This document shows, piece by piece, positions 17,136 to 27,488 of a DNA stretch of 60,417 bases. Within the stretch, counting starts at the first letter, position 1. The number at the start of each line of letters is the position of its first letter. Source of the DNA: Hydrogenophilales bacterium (GTDB lineage: Bacteria > Pseudomonadota > Gammaproteobacteria > Burkholderiales > Thiobacillaceae); assembly GCA_024636775.1 (NCBI GenBank), contig JAGXGP010000122.1:1-60417 (forward strand). Direction: 5' to 3'. The notes under the pieces were generated by a model. It searched no databases. It saw only the letters and a list, made by a program, of their open reading frames with translations, and had not been told where the DNA came from. Position numbers and translations under genes: made by a program.

Positions 17136-19778
17136 TTGGAAAACCCTGGCCGCTTGGAAACCCTGGGCGGTCCCTCTCTGCCGCACGCTGTCGCCCACGC
17201 CCTGCTCGCCCAATACGCCGACCGTCTGCCCGACTTGTCCGGGCTGACGGTGCTCGTCCCCAACCACCGCGCCGGGCAGGATTTTGCGCGGGTGCTGGCG
17301 CAAACTGCCGGCCGCCCTGTTCTGATTCCGCCCAAGATCACGCCGCTCAAGAGTTGGGCGCAAAGCGTGGCCGTCGACCACAGCGAACCCCAATCCCGCC
17401 GACTGGCAAGGTTGCATGGCGTGCTGCGCCATATCGACTGGCTCGGCAAGATTGACCGCTGGGCGCTCGCCAACGAGCTGCTGGCGCTCGCCGATGAACT
17501 CTCAGCCGCACGGCTCGGCGGCGAAATCGCCTCGCAGATTCGCGCGCTGCACGCCGACACGCTCGACCGTGAAACGGCCTTGATCGAAGCCGTATGGCAG
17601 GCGCTTAACAATGACGGCACCGATCCGCAGGCACGTTATGCGCGCGGACTCGACGCCATCCTTGAACACAGAACCTCAGCGCCACAGCCTATTGTGGGCT
17701 ACGCATTGGGCTTGCTCACCGCGGTTGAGCAACTGTTCCTGAGCCGTTGCGCCGAGCAGGCACCGGTCAGACTGTTCGAACTCGGCGCCGAAACAGCCGA
17801 CGCCTACAACTTTACCCTGCATCAAGCATGGCGCATGACTGAACCGCCGTTGCGTGAACGTGCTGCCACGCTCGCCGCGCATCACCCAGAATCTCCCGCC
17901 CTTGAACGCATGACGTTATTCCCTGCGCCGCATCTCGAAGCCGAAGCGCGCGCCGTCGCGACGTGGGTAGCCAACCAGTTGCAGGTCGGAACACGCACTA
18001 TCGCGCTGATCGCACTCGATCGCGAAACCGCGCGCCGGGTACGCGCCCTGCTCGACCGCATGGACGTGCTGGTGGCCGACGAAACCGGCTGGACGTTGTC
18101 GACCACTGCGGTCGCCGCCGTAATCGACCGCTGGCTTGAATGCGTCTCGAGCGATTTTCCGCACATCGAACTGCTCGACCTGCTGAAATCGCCTTTTCTG
18201 TTGGGCGAACTTGCTGAGCGTCAGGATCAGGTGTTGCAGTTCGAACTTGCACTACGCCGCCAGGGAATTTCGCACGGAATGACCGACATGCTGCGGCTGG
18301 CGCATGCCCAGTTTGACGAACTGCCGTCGTGGCTGGCGCTGCTGTTTGGCGCCAAACAAAACTTCGCGCAGAACCGGGCGCCGCTGACCATCTGGCTCAC
18401 CCGGTTGAACGACAGCCTCGTTGAGATTCAGGCCATCGATCCGCTCAAAGCCGATGCCGCTGGCGCCAGCGTGCTCGACACGCTCGAAACTTTGCGCCGC
18501 GACCTGGCCGACGACACCGAAAAATACAGCTTCGGCGAATGGCGGCGCTGGCTTAATCTGGCGCTGGAATCCGCCAGCTTCATCGACGAAAGTGTGGTCA
18601 GCCCCATCGTGCTGACCTCGCTGCCCGCTGCGCGCGGTCGCGTATTCGAAGCCGTCGCTATCATCGGCGCCGACGCCCAGCATTTGCCCGCGCGGCCCGC
18701 GCCCGGCCTGTTCAGCCAGGCCACCCGCGCCCATCTCGGCCTGCCCACCGCCAGCGACGAGGTCGACGCCGCCACCACCGACCTGATGCACCTGCTGGCA
18801 CAGGGGCCTGCCCTCATCAGCTGGCGGGCGTGGAACAACGACGAACCCAATCCCGCCTCGCCACTGGTGCTGCGCTTGCAGGCGCTGCACCACGCCGCAT
18901 GGGGCAGCGACCTGCCTGAGCAGGCCAGCGGCGAGCCACCCACCCAGCCCAGTCCGTTGCCCGGCGCCAGCGCGCAGCCCGCGCCGACCGTGTTCGCCGA
19001 GCAGTTGCCGCGCCGTTATTCGCCCACCGCCTACCAGACCCTGCTCGATTGCCCGTATCGGTTTTTCGTCAGCAGCGTGCTTGGCATCCGCGAACTCGAC
19101 GAAGCCGACGATGCGCTCGATAAAAGCGATTACGGCAACGCCCTGCACCGCATCCTCAACACTTTTCACGACAGCGCCCCACCGACCAAGCGCGATGCCG
19201 CACTGACGCTCTTAAGTGAAATTTCCATCGCCGAATTCGCCACGCTGCCCGCTTACACCGCAACCGCCTGGCACATCCGCTGGGCAAGCATCCAACCCGC
19301 CTACATCGACGGCTGGCTAGATTGGGTTGCTCAGGGCTGGCGCTATCAGTCGGGCGAAGCCGCGGTCGAAATGCCATTCAACGTAGCGGGAATAGGCGAC
19401 ATCACCCTGCATGGCCGCGTCGATCGCGTCGATGGCCGCATTGATCAGAACGGTGGGGACGCCCGCACCGTCATCGACTACAAAACCGGTGCCGCCGCAG
19501 GTCTCAAGAAAAAACTCAAAGACCCCAGCGAAGCCGTTCAGTTGCCGTTTTACGCCTGGCTTGCTGACGCCGCCGCCGCCTACCTGCCGATCAACGACAC
19601 CCCCGTCGCACTGCTTGAACTGGACGGCGAAACCGACGTCGACGCCATCAGCCGCCGCCTGCCGGAACTGCTCGGGGCGATTGCTGCGGGGGGAATGCTT
19701 GAGGCCAACGGCGTGGACACAGTTTGCCAATATTGCGAAGCGCGTGGACTGTGCCGAAAAGGGATGTGGCATGAATAA
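17136..19778 (+). CDS. addB: AddB-like PD-(D/E)XK nuclease of an AddAB-type repair enzyme
   Basis: An 880-residue protein from the TTG at 17136, which has GGAGC ten bases upstream; an ATG-class start at 17088 would overlap fdxA. The N-terminus 'LTVLVPNHRAGQDFARVL' is typical of AddB, which has a helicase-like fold without a working ATPase. The C-terminal nuclease domain begins at 'YSPTAYQTLLDCPYRFFV' and has 'TVIDYKTGAA' as the catalytic D-x-K block. It ends in 'VCQYCEARGLC', which with the upstream Cys should bind a 4Fe-4S cluster. It overlaps the helicase gene by eight bases. The pair probably replaces RecBCD in double-strand break end processing; Chi specificity is unknown. Confidence 0.85.
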   Translation: MENPGRLETLGGPSLPHAVAHALLAQYADRLPDLSGLTVLVPNHRAGQDFARVLAQTAGRPVLIPPKITPLKSWAQSVAVDHSEPQSRRLARLHGVLRHIDWLGKIDRWALANELLALADELSAARLGGEIASQIRALHADTLDRETALIEAVWQALNNDGTDPQARYARGLDAILEHRTSAPQPIVGYALGLLTAVEQLFLSRCAEQAPVRLFELGAETADAYNFTLHQAWRMTEPPLRERAATLAAHHPESPALERMTLFPAPHLEAEARAVATWVANQLQVGTRTIALIALDRETARRVRALLDRMDVLVADETGWTLSTTAVAAVIDRWLECVSSDFPHIELLDLLKSPFLLGELAERQDQVLQFELALRRQGISHGMTDMLRLAHAQFDELPSWLALLFGAKQNFAQNRAPLTIWLTRLNDSLVEIQAIDPLKADAAGASVLDTLETLRRDLADDTEKYSFGEWRRWLNLALESASFIDESVVSPIVLTSLPAARGRVFEAVAIIGADAQHLPARPAPGLFSQATRAHLGLPTASDEVDAATTDLMHLLAQGPALISWRAWNNDEPNPASPLVLRLQALHHAAWGSDLPEQASGEPPTQPSPLPGASAQPAPTVFAEQLPRRYSPTAYQTLLDCPYRFFVSSVLGIRELDEADDALDKSDYGNALHRILNTFHDSAPPTKRDAALTLLSEISIAEFATLPAYTATAWHIRWASIQPAYIDGWLDWVAQGWRYQSGEAAVEMPFNVAGIGDITLHGRVDRVDGRIDQNGGDARTVIDYKTGAAAGLKKKLKDPSEAVQLPFYAWLADAAAAYLPINDTPVALLELDGETDVDAISRRLPELLGAIAAGGMLEANGVDTVCQYCEARGLCRKGMWHE

Positions 19779-22700
19779 GCCACTGGACAACACGGTCGCG
19801 CTGTCGCCCACTCGCTCGTCGGTCGTGGAAGCCTGCGCCGGAAGCGGCAAAACCTGGTTGCTGGTGTCGCGCATGATTCGGCTGTTGCTGGCGGGCGCCA
19901 AACCCTCGGAGTTGCTGGCGATTACCTTCACGCGCAAGGCGGCGCAGGAGATGACCGATCGTCTGCACGAATGGCTACGCGTGCTGGCGCTGGAAGACGA
20001 CACGACAGTGCGGCAGTTCTTGCGTGACCGTGAAATCCCGGAGAGTGAAATCGATGCACTATTGCCGCGCGCGCGCGGGCTGCTGGAAACAGTGTTGACG
20101 TCACAGCCGGGACCGACGGTGACGACCTTCCACGGCTGGTTCCTCGATCTACTTAAACGCGCGCCATTGGAAGCGGGATTGCCGTGGGGCGCGCCGCTGC
20201 TGGAGCGCGAGAAGCAGTTACAAAATGAAGGTCGTGACGCGTTGTTGGCACGTTGGGCAGCCGCGCCGGAGTCACCAGAAGGTGCCGCGCTGCGGGTCTT
20301 GCTAACGGACCTGGGCGAACACAATCTGCGTGCGCTGCTGTCACATTTTATGCAGGCACGGGCGGAGTGGTGGGCCTACACCGATGGCCAAACTGATCCC
20401 GTGGCGTTCGCGCTGGCTCAACTGCGGCCCGGTCTCTACGAAGATCTCGACACCGACCCGGTGGCAGCCTTCTGGTCGGACGACTTGATGGCGGCGCGGG
20501 TGAAGCGGGTGGGGGTTTCCTTGGAAAAAGGCGGCAAGAGCGAACAGGCGCGCGCGCCCGAAATCCAGCGCAGCCTGAATCTGCCACCCGACGATGCGCA
20601 CGCCGTGCTGATGAAATATCTGATGACAGCAGGTCAGCGGCGTAAGAAGCAGGCAACCAAGGAGCTGGAAAAAGCCCTCGGCGCCGAACTCGACACCTAC
20701 CTGCGCGATCTCGACGCGTTGGAAACCGCGCTCGAAACCCTCACCGCGATCCAGACCGATATCCGCATCTGGAATCTCAACCGCCATGGCCTGCTGCTCG
20801 GCCACGCACTGGTACAGGGCTATCAGGAGGCCAAGGCCCAGCAGGGGATGATCGACTTTACCGATGCTGAATGGCTGGCGTGCCGCCTGCTGCAAAGCGA
20901 GGAACACGCGCCGGGGCTGGCGCTGAAGCTGGACGCGCGTTACCGGCATCTGCTACTCGACGAATTCCAGGACACCAATCCGCTGCAATGGCAGGCGCTT
21001 TCCACCTGGCTGATGGAGGCACGCGCTGCGGATAGTGCGATGACGGTGTTCATGGTGGGCGATCCGAAGCAGGCGATTTACCGCTTTCGACGCGGTGAGG
21101 CGCGGGTGTTTACCGCTGCCGCAGAATTTTTGCGTACACATTTCGACGCGCCACTGTTCAGCACGACGATGACGCGGCGGCTATCGCCTGCGGTAGTGCA
21201 GGCAATCAATCCGGTATTTGCAGCGGTCGAAGGCTTTGCCGCGCACAGCCACGCACCAGCCAATGAAACCCGCCCCGGCGCACTGCGTTGCCTGCCGATT
21301 CACGTGGAAAAAACCGAATCCCACGTCACTTTCGGCCTGCGCAATCCGCTCACCACCCCCTTGCCCGAAGCCGAGGATAGGGCGGTGCACGTCGAGGCGA
21401 AGACCTTTGCCGAAGTGTTGCACGACGAAGTGCTTGGACGCTGGGGGGTGGTGGACAAGCACACGAAGCAAACCCGCCCCGCGCGCGCCGGCGATGTCAT
21501 GGCGCTGGTGAAAAAGCGCACCCACCTGCATCTGTACGAACGTGCACTGGAAGCGGCGGGCATTCCCTTCATCACCTCACGACGCGGTGGCCTGCTGCAC
21601 GCGCTGGAAGCGCGGGACGTGATTTCGCTGCTGGAAACCCTACTGCTACCGCATGCCGATTTAAAGCTGGCACATACGCTGAAAAGTCCGGTATTTGCTT
21701 GTAGCGACGAAGACCTGCTGGCCGTGTTTGCGCCCTCACCCGCACACGAAACACGCGGATGGAAGCGATTGAACACCCTGGCAGGGCAGGTGGATTGCCC
21801 GCCCACGCTCACGCGTGCTGCGCGCCTGCTCAACCATTGGCGCACCCGCATCGGCAGGCTGCCCGTGCACGACCTGCTCGACCACATTTATTTTGAAGGC
21901 GACCTCGAAGCACGTTATGCCGCTGCCGCGCCTGCCGCCATGCGGCCGCAAATCGCCGCCAATCTACGTGCCTTTATGCAGCTGGCGCTAACGCAGGACG
22001 GCGGCCGTTACCCAACATTGGCGGGCTTCATCCGCGAACTGGCTTCGCTGACCGATGATGCCGACGCCGCGCCCGGTGAAGGGCTGGCGGCCGACGGCGA
22101 AAACGCCGTTAGGCTGATTACCATTCACGGCTCCAAAGGCTTGGAAGCGCCGATAGTCTGGCTGCTTGGCGGCAGCGACCACGCGCGCGGCGACAGCTAC
22201 AGCGTGCTGGCACCGTGGCCACCGACGGCGCCGCAGCCCGAACACTTCTCGCTGTTCGGCAAACAGGACGAGCGCGGCGCATGGCGCGAGCCCTGGTTTG
22301 TGGAAGAGGCCGAACTGGCACAACGCGAATCCGACAACCTACTCTACGTGGCGCTCACCCGTGCCGAGCAGGGGCTAATCGTCAGCGGAGCGGCGGACAA
22401 AAGCGCCTGGCTGCAACGCGTGGATGTGGCATGGCAGGGCATGGAACTACCGGTTGATTTGCCCCTGGCTGCTTCCCCCGAAGCATTGCCGAGGGTAACG
22501 GCGCTGCCGCACATGACCGCACCGCCCATCGGGCAGCGGCTGGCGCCCGCAACCGCCAATCTGGCGGCGGCGAGTGGCGAGCTGTTTCATGCCTGCCTTG
22601 AACATCATGCGCCCCCGAGTGCAACGCGCGATCTGCCCGCGCTGGCCACCCGACTTGGGATGACCGCCGAACTGAATCGCATCGAAGCCGATGCGCGCGC

Positions 22701-23019
22701 ATTGCTGGCTCAACCGCATCTGGCGCGATTTTTCGACCCTGCGCAGTATCAAACCGCGCACAACGAACTGGCGTTGCTGGATGCCGGTGGCCGCATGCAG
22801 CGGCTCGACCGCGTGGTGGAATTTGACGATGCGGTGTGGATCATCGACTACAAAACAGGCGATGACAGCCTGGGCCTGCCGGACGATCTGCTGACTGAAC
22901 GCCACCGCCCGCAATTGTTGAACTACCTAACCCTGCTTGCCGGGCTGTATCTCGACAAGCCCATTCACACTGCATTGCTGCTGGCAGATGGCCGACTCAT
23001 CCCGCTGCCCGCGCAATAA
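19771..23019 (+). CDS. addA: AddA-like UvrD-family helicase-nuclease
   Basis: A 1082-residue superfamily 1A helicase. Walker A 'ACAGSGKTWLLVSRM' is near residues 22-36, motif Ia 'AITFTRKAAQEM' follows, and motif II 'LLLDEFQDTNPLQW' lies near 393-406. 'FMVGDPKQAIYRFR' (motif III) and 'LITIHGSKGLEAPIVWL' (motif V region) are intact. A C-terminal PD-(D/E)XK nuclease is indicated by 'VWIIDYKTGDD' (about residue 1027). This domain order is that of AddA. The ATG at 19771 overlaps the addB-like stop by eight bases. The protein would unwind and cut DNA ends for RecA loading. It is followed after 14 bases by a methyltransferase gene. Confidence 0.9.
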   Translation: MNKPLDNTVALSPTRSSVVEACAGSGKTWLLVSRMIRLLLAGAKPSELLAITFTRKAAQEMTDRLHEWLRVLALEDDTTVRQFLRDREIPESEIDALLPRARGLLETVLTSQPGPTVTTFHGWFLDLLKRAPLEAGLPWGAPLLEREKQLQNEGRDALLARWAAAPESPEGAALRVLLTDLGEHNLRALLSHFMQARAEWWAYTDGQTDPVAFALAQLRPGLYEDLDTDPVAAFWSDDLMAARVKRVGVSLEKGGKSEQARAPEIQRSLNLPPDDAHAVLMKYLMTAGQRRKKQATKELEKALGAELDTYLRDLDALETALETLTAIQTDIRIWNLNRHGLLLGHALVQGYQEAKAQQGMIDFTDAEWLACRLLQSEEHAPGLALKLDARYRHLLLDEFQDTNPLQWQALSTWLMEARAADSAMTVFMVGDPKQAIYRFRRGEARVFTAAAEFLRTHFDAPLFSTTMTRRLSPAVVQAINPVFAAVEGFAAHSHAPANETRPGALRCLPIHVEKTESHVTFGLRNPLTTPLPEAEDRAVHVEAKTFAEVLHDEVLGRWGVVDKHTKQTRPARAGDVMALVKKRTHLHLYERALEAAGIPFITSRRGGLLHALEARDVISLLETLLLPHADLKLAHTLKSPVFACSDEDLLAVFAPSPAHETRGWKRLNTLAGQVDCPPTLTRAARLLNHWRTRIGRLPVHDLLDHIYFEGDLEARYAAAAPAAMRPQIAANLRAFMQLALTQDGGRYPTLAGFIRELASLTDDADAAPGEGLAADGENAVRLITIHGSKGLEAPIVWLLGGSDHARGDSYSVLAPWPPTAPQPEHFSLFGKQDERGAWREPWFVEEAELAQRESDNLLYVALTRAEQGLIVSGAADKSAWLQRVDVAWQGMELPVDLPLAASPEALPRVTALPHMTAPPIGQRLAPATANLAAASGELFHACLEHHAPPSATRDLPALATRLGMTAELNRIEADARALLAQPHLARFFDPAQYQTAHNELALLDAGGRMQRLDRVVEFDDAVWIIDYKTGDDSLGLPDDLLTERHRPQLLNYLTLLAGLYLDKPIHTALLLADGRLIPLPAQ

Positions 23020-23033
23020 ACGGGAGTCACCCC

Positions 23034-23633
23034 TTGAGCAACAAACCATTTTCCGAATCCTGCGTACAAAACCGCGACCCAATTCTGACCGTGCTGCGCG
23101 AAGCGTTTGCCGAACGCAACAACGTGCTGGAAATCGGCAGCGGTACCGGCCAGCACGCCGTGGATTTTGGCGCTGCGCTGCCGTATCTGCGCTGGCAAAC
23201 CGCGGATGTCCGACCACACCACACGGGCATCCAGATGTGGCTCAACGACGCCGCACTGCCCAATGTGCTGCCCCCGATCGAACTGGACGTGAACCAGCAA
23301 GACTGGCGCCATGGCCGCTATGACGCGGTGTTTTCGGCCAACACCCTGCACATCATGGGCTGGGATTCGGTTGAACAGTTTTTTGCGGGCATCGGCGCTG
23401 TATTGGAGCCGGGCGGCGTGCTGGTGATTTATGGTCCGTTTAACTACAACGGTGCGTTTACCTCGGAAAGCAATGCGCGTTTCGATATCTGGCTGAAGTC
23501 GCGAGATCCGGCTTCGGGCGTGCGCGATTTTGAAGCGGTGGACGCGCTGGCGCGTGCGCAAGGGTTGTCGCTGCAGCAGGACATCGCCATGCCGGCCAAC
23601 AATCGCACGCTGGTTTGGAAGCGAATGGACTGA
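23034..23633 (+). CDS. DUF938 SAM-dependent methyltransferase
   Basis: A 199-residue class I methyltransferase. The SAM-binding glycine loop 'VLEIGSGTGQHAVDFGAALP' is at residues 31-50 and the acidic residue in 'WQTADVRP' follows. 'SANTLHIMGW' (about 101-110) and 'GVLVIYGPFNYNG' are characteristic of DUF938. The start is a TTG at 23034 with CGGGAG nearby upstream. The substrate of this family is unknown. It may be co-transcribed with addA, 14 bases upstream. Confidence 0.85.
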   Translation: MSNKPFSESCVQNRDPILTVLREAFAERNNVLEIGSGTGQHAVDFGAALPYLRWQTADVRPHHTGIQMWLNDAALPNVLPPIELDVNQQDWRHGRYDAVFSANTLHIMGWDSVEQFFAGIGAVLEPGGVLVIYGPFNYNGAFTSESNARFDIWLKSRDPASGVRDFEAVDALARAQGLSLQQDIAMPANNRTLVWKRMD

Positions 23634-23696
23634 TTCCTGCTTTGCCTTGTGCGGGTCTTTGCTATAACAAGACCATCGCAATGCATAGGAAAGCGC

Positions 23697-24035
23697 ATGC
23701 GCATCGCCGAACTGATTCAACGCTGGGGCAAAGAAGGACATGAGCGCACGTCCGTGCGGGCTTATACGGTTCATTTGCCGCTACGTGATGCCGCCCGCAT
23801 CGAAGCGCTGCACGTCATGTATCCGGGGCGCAGCGAGTCCCAGTTGATGGCCGACCTCGTTCGTGCAGCGCTCGACGAGCTCGAAGTGGCCATGCCCTAT
23901 ATCCCCGGCAAACGCATCATTGCCGAAGACGATTATGGCGACCCGATCTACGAAGATTTGGGTCCTACGCCGCAGTTTTACTCACTTTCGCACGAGATAC
24001 TGCGCAAACTCGCAGCCTTGCCGTTAGATAAATAA
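23697..24035 (+). CDS. conserved hypothetical protein, 'pili tip component'-type
   Basis: A 112-residue soluble protein; ATG at 23697 with AGGAAAG seven bases upstream. It resembles the small proteobacterial family often labelled 'type 1 pili tip component', which starts with a short helix ('MRIAELIQRWG') and has the block 'HLPLRDAARIEALHVMYPGRSESQL'. That label has no experimental support that I know of; the central block looks more like a ribbon-helix-helix or regulatory domain. There are no pilus genes nearby. Confidence 0.6.
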   Translation: MRIAELIQRWGKEGHERTSVRAYTVHLPLRDAARIEALHVMYPGRSESQLMADLVRAALDELEVAMPYIPGKRIIAEDDYGDPIYEDLGPTPQFYSLSHEILRKLAALPLDK

Positions 24036-24175
24036 CTGTCGGATTTGTTTACGCTTGACCATAGGTTCGGCTTCATCCGAATACCCAAGCCGTTGTTTTA
24101 ACTGGCCTTGGGATCGCTGGCACAACGATTGCTCTGGTGATTTGCATAAAGATCACAATAACGGAGTGTTATTCC

Positions 24176-24415
24176 ATGTACCTCGGCCCTATGCTTCTTT
24201 TTGCCGCGTTTGCCAGCCTGTTTTATGTTCCCGGCTTCATGGACATTCCATTCGGTGTGCTCACACCGAGCCAGCTCCTCTCTGAATGTCTGTTTCTCAT
24301 ATTTGGCCTGATCGCACTGGCCGCGCTGGCGCGTTCAATTGAACACGATCCAGTATGGCCATGGCGGCCGGAATTCCGCCGTAGGGTGAACGCACTGTTG
24401 AAGCGCGCACCGTAG
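24176..24415 (+). CDS. small membrane protein of unknown function
   Basis: A 79-residue protein with two predicted membrane helices (about residues 4-22 and 36-57) and a basic C-terminal tail ('WPWRPEFRRRVNALLKRAP'). The ATG at 24176 is chosen since GGAG lies about ten bases upstream; codons before it do not look coding. I do not recognise the family. It stands alone between two unrelated genes. Confidence 0.5.
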   Translation: MYLGPMLLFAAFASLFYVPGFMDIPFGVLTPSQLLSECLFLIFGLIALAALARSIEHDPVWPWRPEFRRRVNALLKRAP

Positions 24416-24476
24416 GCCGTCCCATCAAAAAGCCTGACCGGCTTAGAATAACGGTTTTCCATTCTGCTAAACCGCC

Positions 24477-25718
24477 ATGCCCGTCAACCTCAGTGCCCCC
24501 GACCCTGCTTCCCTGTTACCTGTCACGGGCATCCGAATCGGCATTGCCTCTGCCGGCATCAAAAAACCCGGTAAGCGCGACCTCACCCTGATCGAACTCG
24601 CACCCGGCAGCCAGGTTGCGGGCGTGTTCACGCAAAACCGCTTTTGCGCGGCGCCGGTCACGCTATGCAAACAGCATCTGGGTCAGAATAATCAGTACGG
24701 AGGCAGCATCCGCGCACTGGTGATCAACACCGGAAACGCCAACGCCGGCACCGGCGAGGAAGGGCTAAACCGCGCCCGTCAGACCTGTGAAGCGGTGGCG
24801 CAATTGATGGATTGCACCGCAGAAAGCGTGCTGCCATTTTCCACCGGCGTGATTCTGGAACCGTTGCCGATCGACAAGATCCTGCCCGCGCTGCCCGCCG
24901 CACAAGCTGACTTGGCGCCGGCGCACTGGAGCGAAGCCGCCCACGCCATCATGACCACCGACATCGTCGCCAAGGGGGCCTCGCGCCAGGCGCAGGTCGG
25001 CGGCAAAACCATCACCGTCACCGGGATCGCCAAGGGATCGGGCATGATCCACCCCAACATGGCAACCATGCTGGGGTATGTGGCAACCGACGCGGCGATT
25101 GCCCCCGCACTGATGCAGCGGCTGGTGAAAGACGTCGCCGATGTGTCATTTAACTGCGTCACCGTGGATGGCGACACTTCCACCAACGACAGCTTCATCC
25201 TGATTGCCACCGGGCAGGCCGGCAATGCGGAAATCAGCGATGCATCCGGCACCGATTACCTTGCGCTGAAAGCCGCCGTCAGCGCGGTTTCAATTGAGCT
25301 CGCGCAGGCGATGGCACGCGATGGCGAGGGCGCAACCAAGTTCATTACCGTGCAGGTAGAAGGCGGCCGCGACCATGCGGAATGCAAGCAGATTGCCTAT
25401 GCCATTGCACGTTCGCCACTGATCAAAACCGCGTTTTTCGCCAGTGACCCCAACCTCGGTCGCATCCTCGCTGCCATTGGTTACGCTGGCATCACAGATC
25501 TTGATGTGAACATCTTGCAGGTATATCTGGGCGACGTATTGGTGGCTGAAAAAGGTGGGCGGGCGGCGAGCTACACTGAAGCACAGGGCGCCGCTGTCAT
25601 GAAGGAAGCGGACATCACCGTACGCGTGGCACTCAACCGAGGTGCCATTTCGGCTACGGTGTGGACCTGCGATTTTTCGTACGACTATGTGAAGATCAAC
25701 GCGGAATACCGCACCTGA
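24477..25718 (+). CDS. argJ: bifunctional ornithine acetyltransferase/N-acetylglutamate synthase
   Basis: A 413-residue ArgJ. The self-cleavage site is in '[15 protein letters not shown]', where Thr197 becomes the N-terminal nucleophile of the beta subunit. '[12 protein letters not shown]' (about 82-93), which forms the oxyanion hole region, and '[15 protein letters not shown]' are conserved. The enzyme recycles the acetyl group from N-acetylornithine to glutamate in arginine synthesis. Whether it is mono- or bifunctional cannot be decided by eye. The gene stands alone and converges on the AI-2E permease with a hairpin between them. Confidence 0.95.
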   Translation: MPVNLSAPDPASLLPVTGIRIGIASAGIKKPGKRDLTLIELAPGSQVAGVFTQNRFCAAPVTLCKQHLGQNNQYGGSIRALVINTGNANAGTGEEGLNRARQTCEAVAQLMDCTAESVLPFSTGVILEPLPIDKILPALPAAQADLAPAHWSEAAHAIMTTDIVAKGASRQAQVGGKTITVTGIAKGSGMIHPNMATMLGYVATDAAIAPALMQRLVKDVADVSFNCVTVDGDTSTNDSFILIATGQAGNAEISDASGTDYLALKAAVSAVSIELAQAMARDGEGATKFITVQVEGGRDHAECKQIAYAIARSPLIKTAFFASDPNLGRILAAIGYAGITDLDVNILQVYLGDVLVAEKGGRAASYTEAQGAAVMKEADITVRVALNRGAISATVWTCDFSYDYVKINAEYRT

Positions 25719-25770
25719 ATCGCGCTCCGCGGCGACAGTACGGTTTACTCAAACCTCTCCCTGCATCCTG

Positions 25771-25794
25771 GGTTCACCTTTCAAGGGGTGAACC
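25771..25794. terminator. hairpin between argJ and the AI-2E permease
   Basis: An 8-bp inverted repeat, GGTTCACC at 25771-25778 and GGTGAACC at 25787-25794, lies between two converging genes. It could serve both strands, but there is no long T run on either side. Confidence 0.5.
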
Positions 25795-25802
25795 GGGCGA
25801 TA

Positions 25803-26978
25803 TTATTTACCCAGCAATTCCGCCACGGGATGCAACTGCTCTACATGTTGCGACACGACTTTGACGATAACGATGATCGGCAAGCCCAGCAGCATGCCCC
25901 ACACGCCCCATAGCCAAGCCCAAAACAGCAGCGAAACAAACACGGCGGCCATGTTCATTTTGGCAAATTTTCCGGTCATCCAAGTGGTGACAAAGGTGCC
26001 GACGAAGGTCGCAATCAGCAGCGACGCGCCTGCGATCAACAGCCCCACAGTTAGTGAATCGAATTGCATAAAACCGGCCATGCCGAGGATGGCTGCGGTG
26101 AAAGCGGGACCCGCATAGGGGATGAGATGCAGCAATCCGGCAGCGACGGCCCAGGCACCGGCGTTTTCCAGACCCATCCAATGCAGCGCGACCCAGGTCA
26201 GCAACCCCACCAATACGTTAGTCACCAACAGCATGAACATGTATTTCTGAATGGAATTATTAATGTCATCCAGGATGTGCACTGTGATCTTTTTTCTCGA
26301 CAGCGTCGGGCCCGCGAGCCGTACCAGCTTGCGCTTGAACAGATCACCGCCAAGCAGGAAAAAAAACACCAGGAAAAACACCATGGCCGCCTGACCCATG
26401 ATCGTAAGAACCCCTTTGGATCCCACCAGTAGGGCGTTACTCAGCTTGAAAGCAGGCTGGTCGATTACGACATGCGTGGTGCGTGATTTGGGCGGCGCCG
26501 ACAGGTCAGCTTTACTCGCGGCTTTTTCAATCGTGTCTGCAGCAACCTGAACATGCTTCATGTTGCTCTGCTGACCACTGCGCATTTTGTCGAGCCCGGT
26601 CGACACCTTGCTCGCCGCTTCGGGCAATTGCGCAATGATTCTTTGAACCTGCCCGCGCAGCGCATAGGTGCCGAATACGAGTGCACAGATTACGGCTAGC
26701 ATGACCAGGCTGGTGCCCACGACGCGTGGTATCCTGATCCGCTCCAGCCACATCACGAGTGGGTTCAGGGTGTACGCAAAGAGGATCCCCAGCAACAGGG
26801 TGATCAGAAACGGTTGCGCCCAGTTCAGTGCGAATATCAACGCCACGGTCGCCATGATGACGAGCGCTACGCCGCGTGCATCTACGGGCAAAGGAGCGGT
26901 GTGCGGAATGGCATCAGCAACCGCTGGCTCGGCTGCTGAATTCCCACTTGATGATGCTGGAAGGGAAGGGGGAATCAT
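25803..26978 (-). CDS. AI-2E family transporter (second copy)
   Basis: A 391-residue polytopic membrane protein of the PerM/AI-2E family. Helices begin near residue 38 ('GVALVIMATVALIFALNWAQPFLITLLLG'), and the C-terminal block 'LPIIVIVKVVSQHVEQLHPVAELLGK' is the family ending. It has a longer soluble stretch between helices 3 and 4 ('LDKMRSGQQSNMKHVQ...') than the homologue at 1832-2854 and is only distantly related to it. Substrate unknown. It marks the left edge of the envelope/stress island but has no copy of the island's dyad motif upstream. Confidence 0.85.
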   Translation of the reverse strand: MIPPSLPASSSGNSAAEPAVADAIPHTAPLPVDARGVALVIMATVALIFALNWAQPFLITLLLGILFAYTLNPLVMWLERIRIPRVVGTSLVMLAVICALVFGTYALRGQVQRIIAQLPEAASKVSTGLDKMRSGQQSNMKHVQVAADTIEKAASKADLSAPPKSRTTHVVIDQPAFKLSNALLVGSKGVLTIMGQAAMVFFLVFFFLLGGDLFKRKLVRLAGPTLSRKKITVHILDDINNSIQKYMFMLLVTNVLVGLLTWVALHWMGLENAGAWAVAAGLLHLIPYAGPAFTAAILGMAGFMQFDSLTVGLLIAGASLLIATFVGTFVTTWMTGKFAKMNMAAVFVSLLFWAWLWGVWGMLLGLPIIVIVKVVSQHVEQLHPVAELLGK

Positions 26979-27026
26979 AGGGTGCAGCCCCTCAAGAAGG
27001 CCAGAACGCTCGGTGCAAAAAAGGGC

Positions 27027-27248
27027 CTAGCGTTTGTTGCCGCCAAAAACAAGCAGCGCTCCGCCAATCAGAATGGCCCCCACTCCTGCCCAGACGGGGA
27101 TATTGACGCGCTCCCGGTCTGTAACCGAAAACTCGATCGGCCCCAACTTGGCTTCATGCGTTTCCTTGGTGTAGCTGAATCCACCGTATGCCAGGCTCAG
27201 TATGCCCGCCACAATCAGCACCAATGCGATTCCTTTAACAGCGTTCAT
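27027..27248 (-). CDS. DUF3185 family small membrane protein
   Basis: A 73-residue protein with two membrane helices (about 4-24 and 51-69) around a short polar loop ('KETHEAKLGPIEFSVTDRERV'), the DUF3185 layout. AAGGAG stands six bases before the ATG. Function unknown; homologues are common in environmental proteobacteria next to stress genes. It lies at the start of the 27-40 kb island. Confidence 0.8.
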   Translation of the reverse strand: MNAVKGIALVLIVAGILSLAYGGFSYTKETHEAKLGPIEFSVTDRERVNIPVWAGVGAILIGGALLVFGGNKR

Positions 27249-27488
27249 TTTTTCTCCTTATGGTGCGTGGGTCAACGAGGTGTGCAGTGAATGCGCGTCA
27301 CCTGCAAAGAGACCATGGTAGATGTTTCAACATCGGCCCCTCCTTCTGACATCACATTCCGCGTCAAAAATAATACAAGCAAACAGCTTAGCTGGCGCAA
27401 CCGGACCCATCAGTTCGGTAACGCACATACGGAACTACTTGGGTGCGGGGCGCTCCGGGTTGGCAACGGTCATTCCACCCGGATCAAA

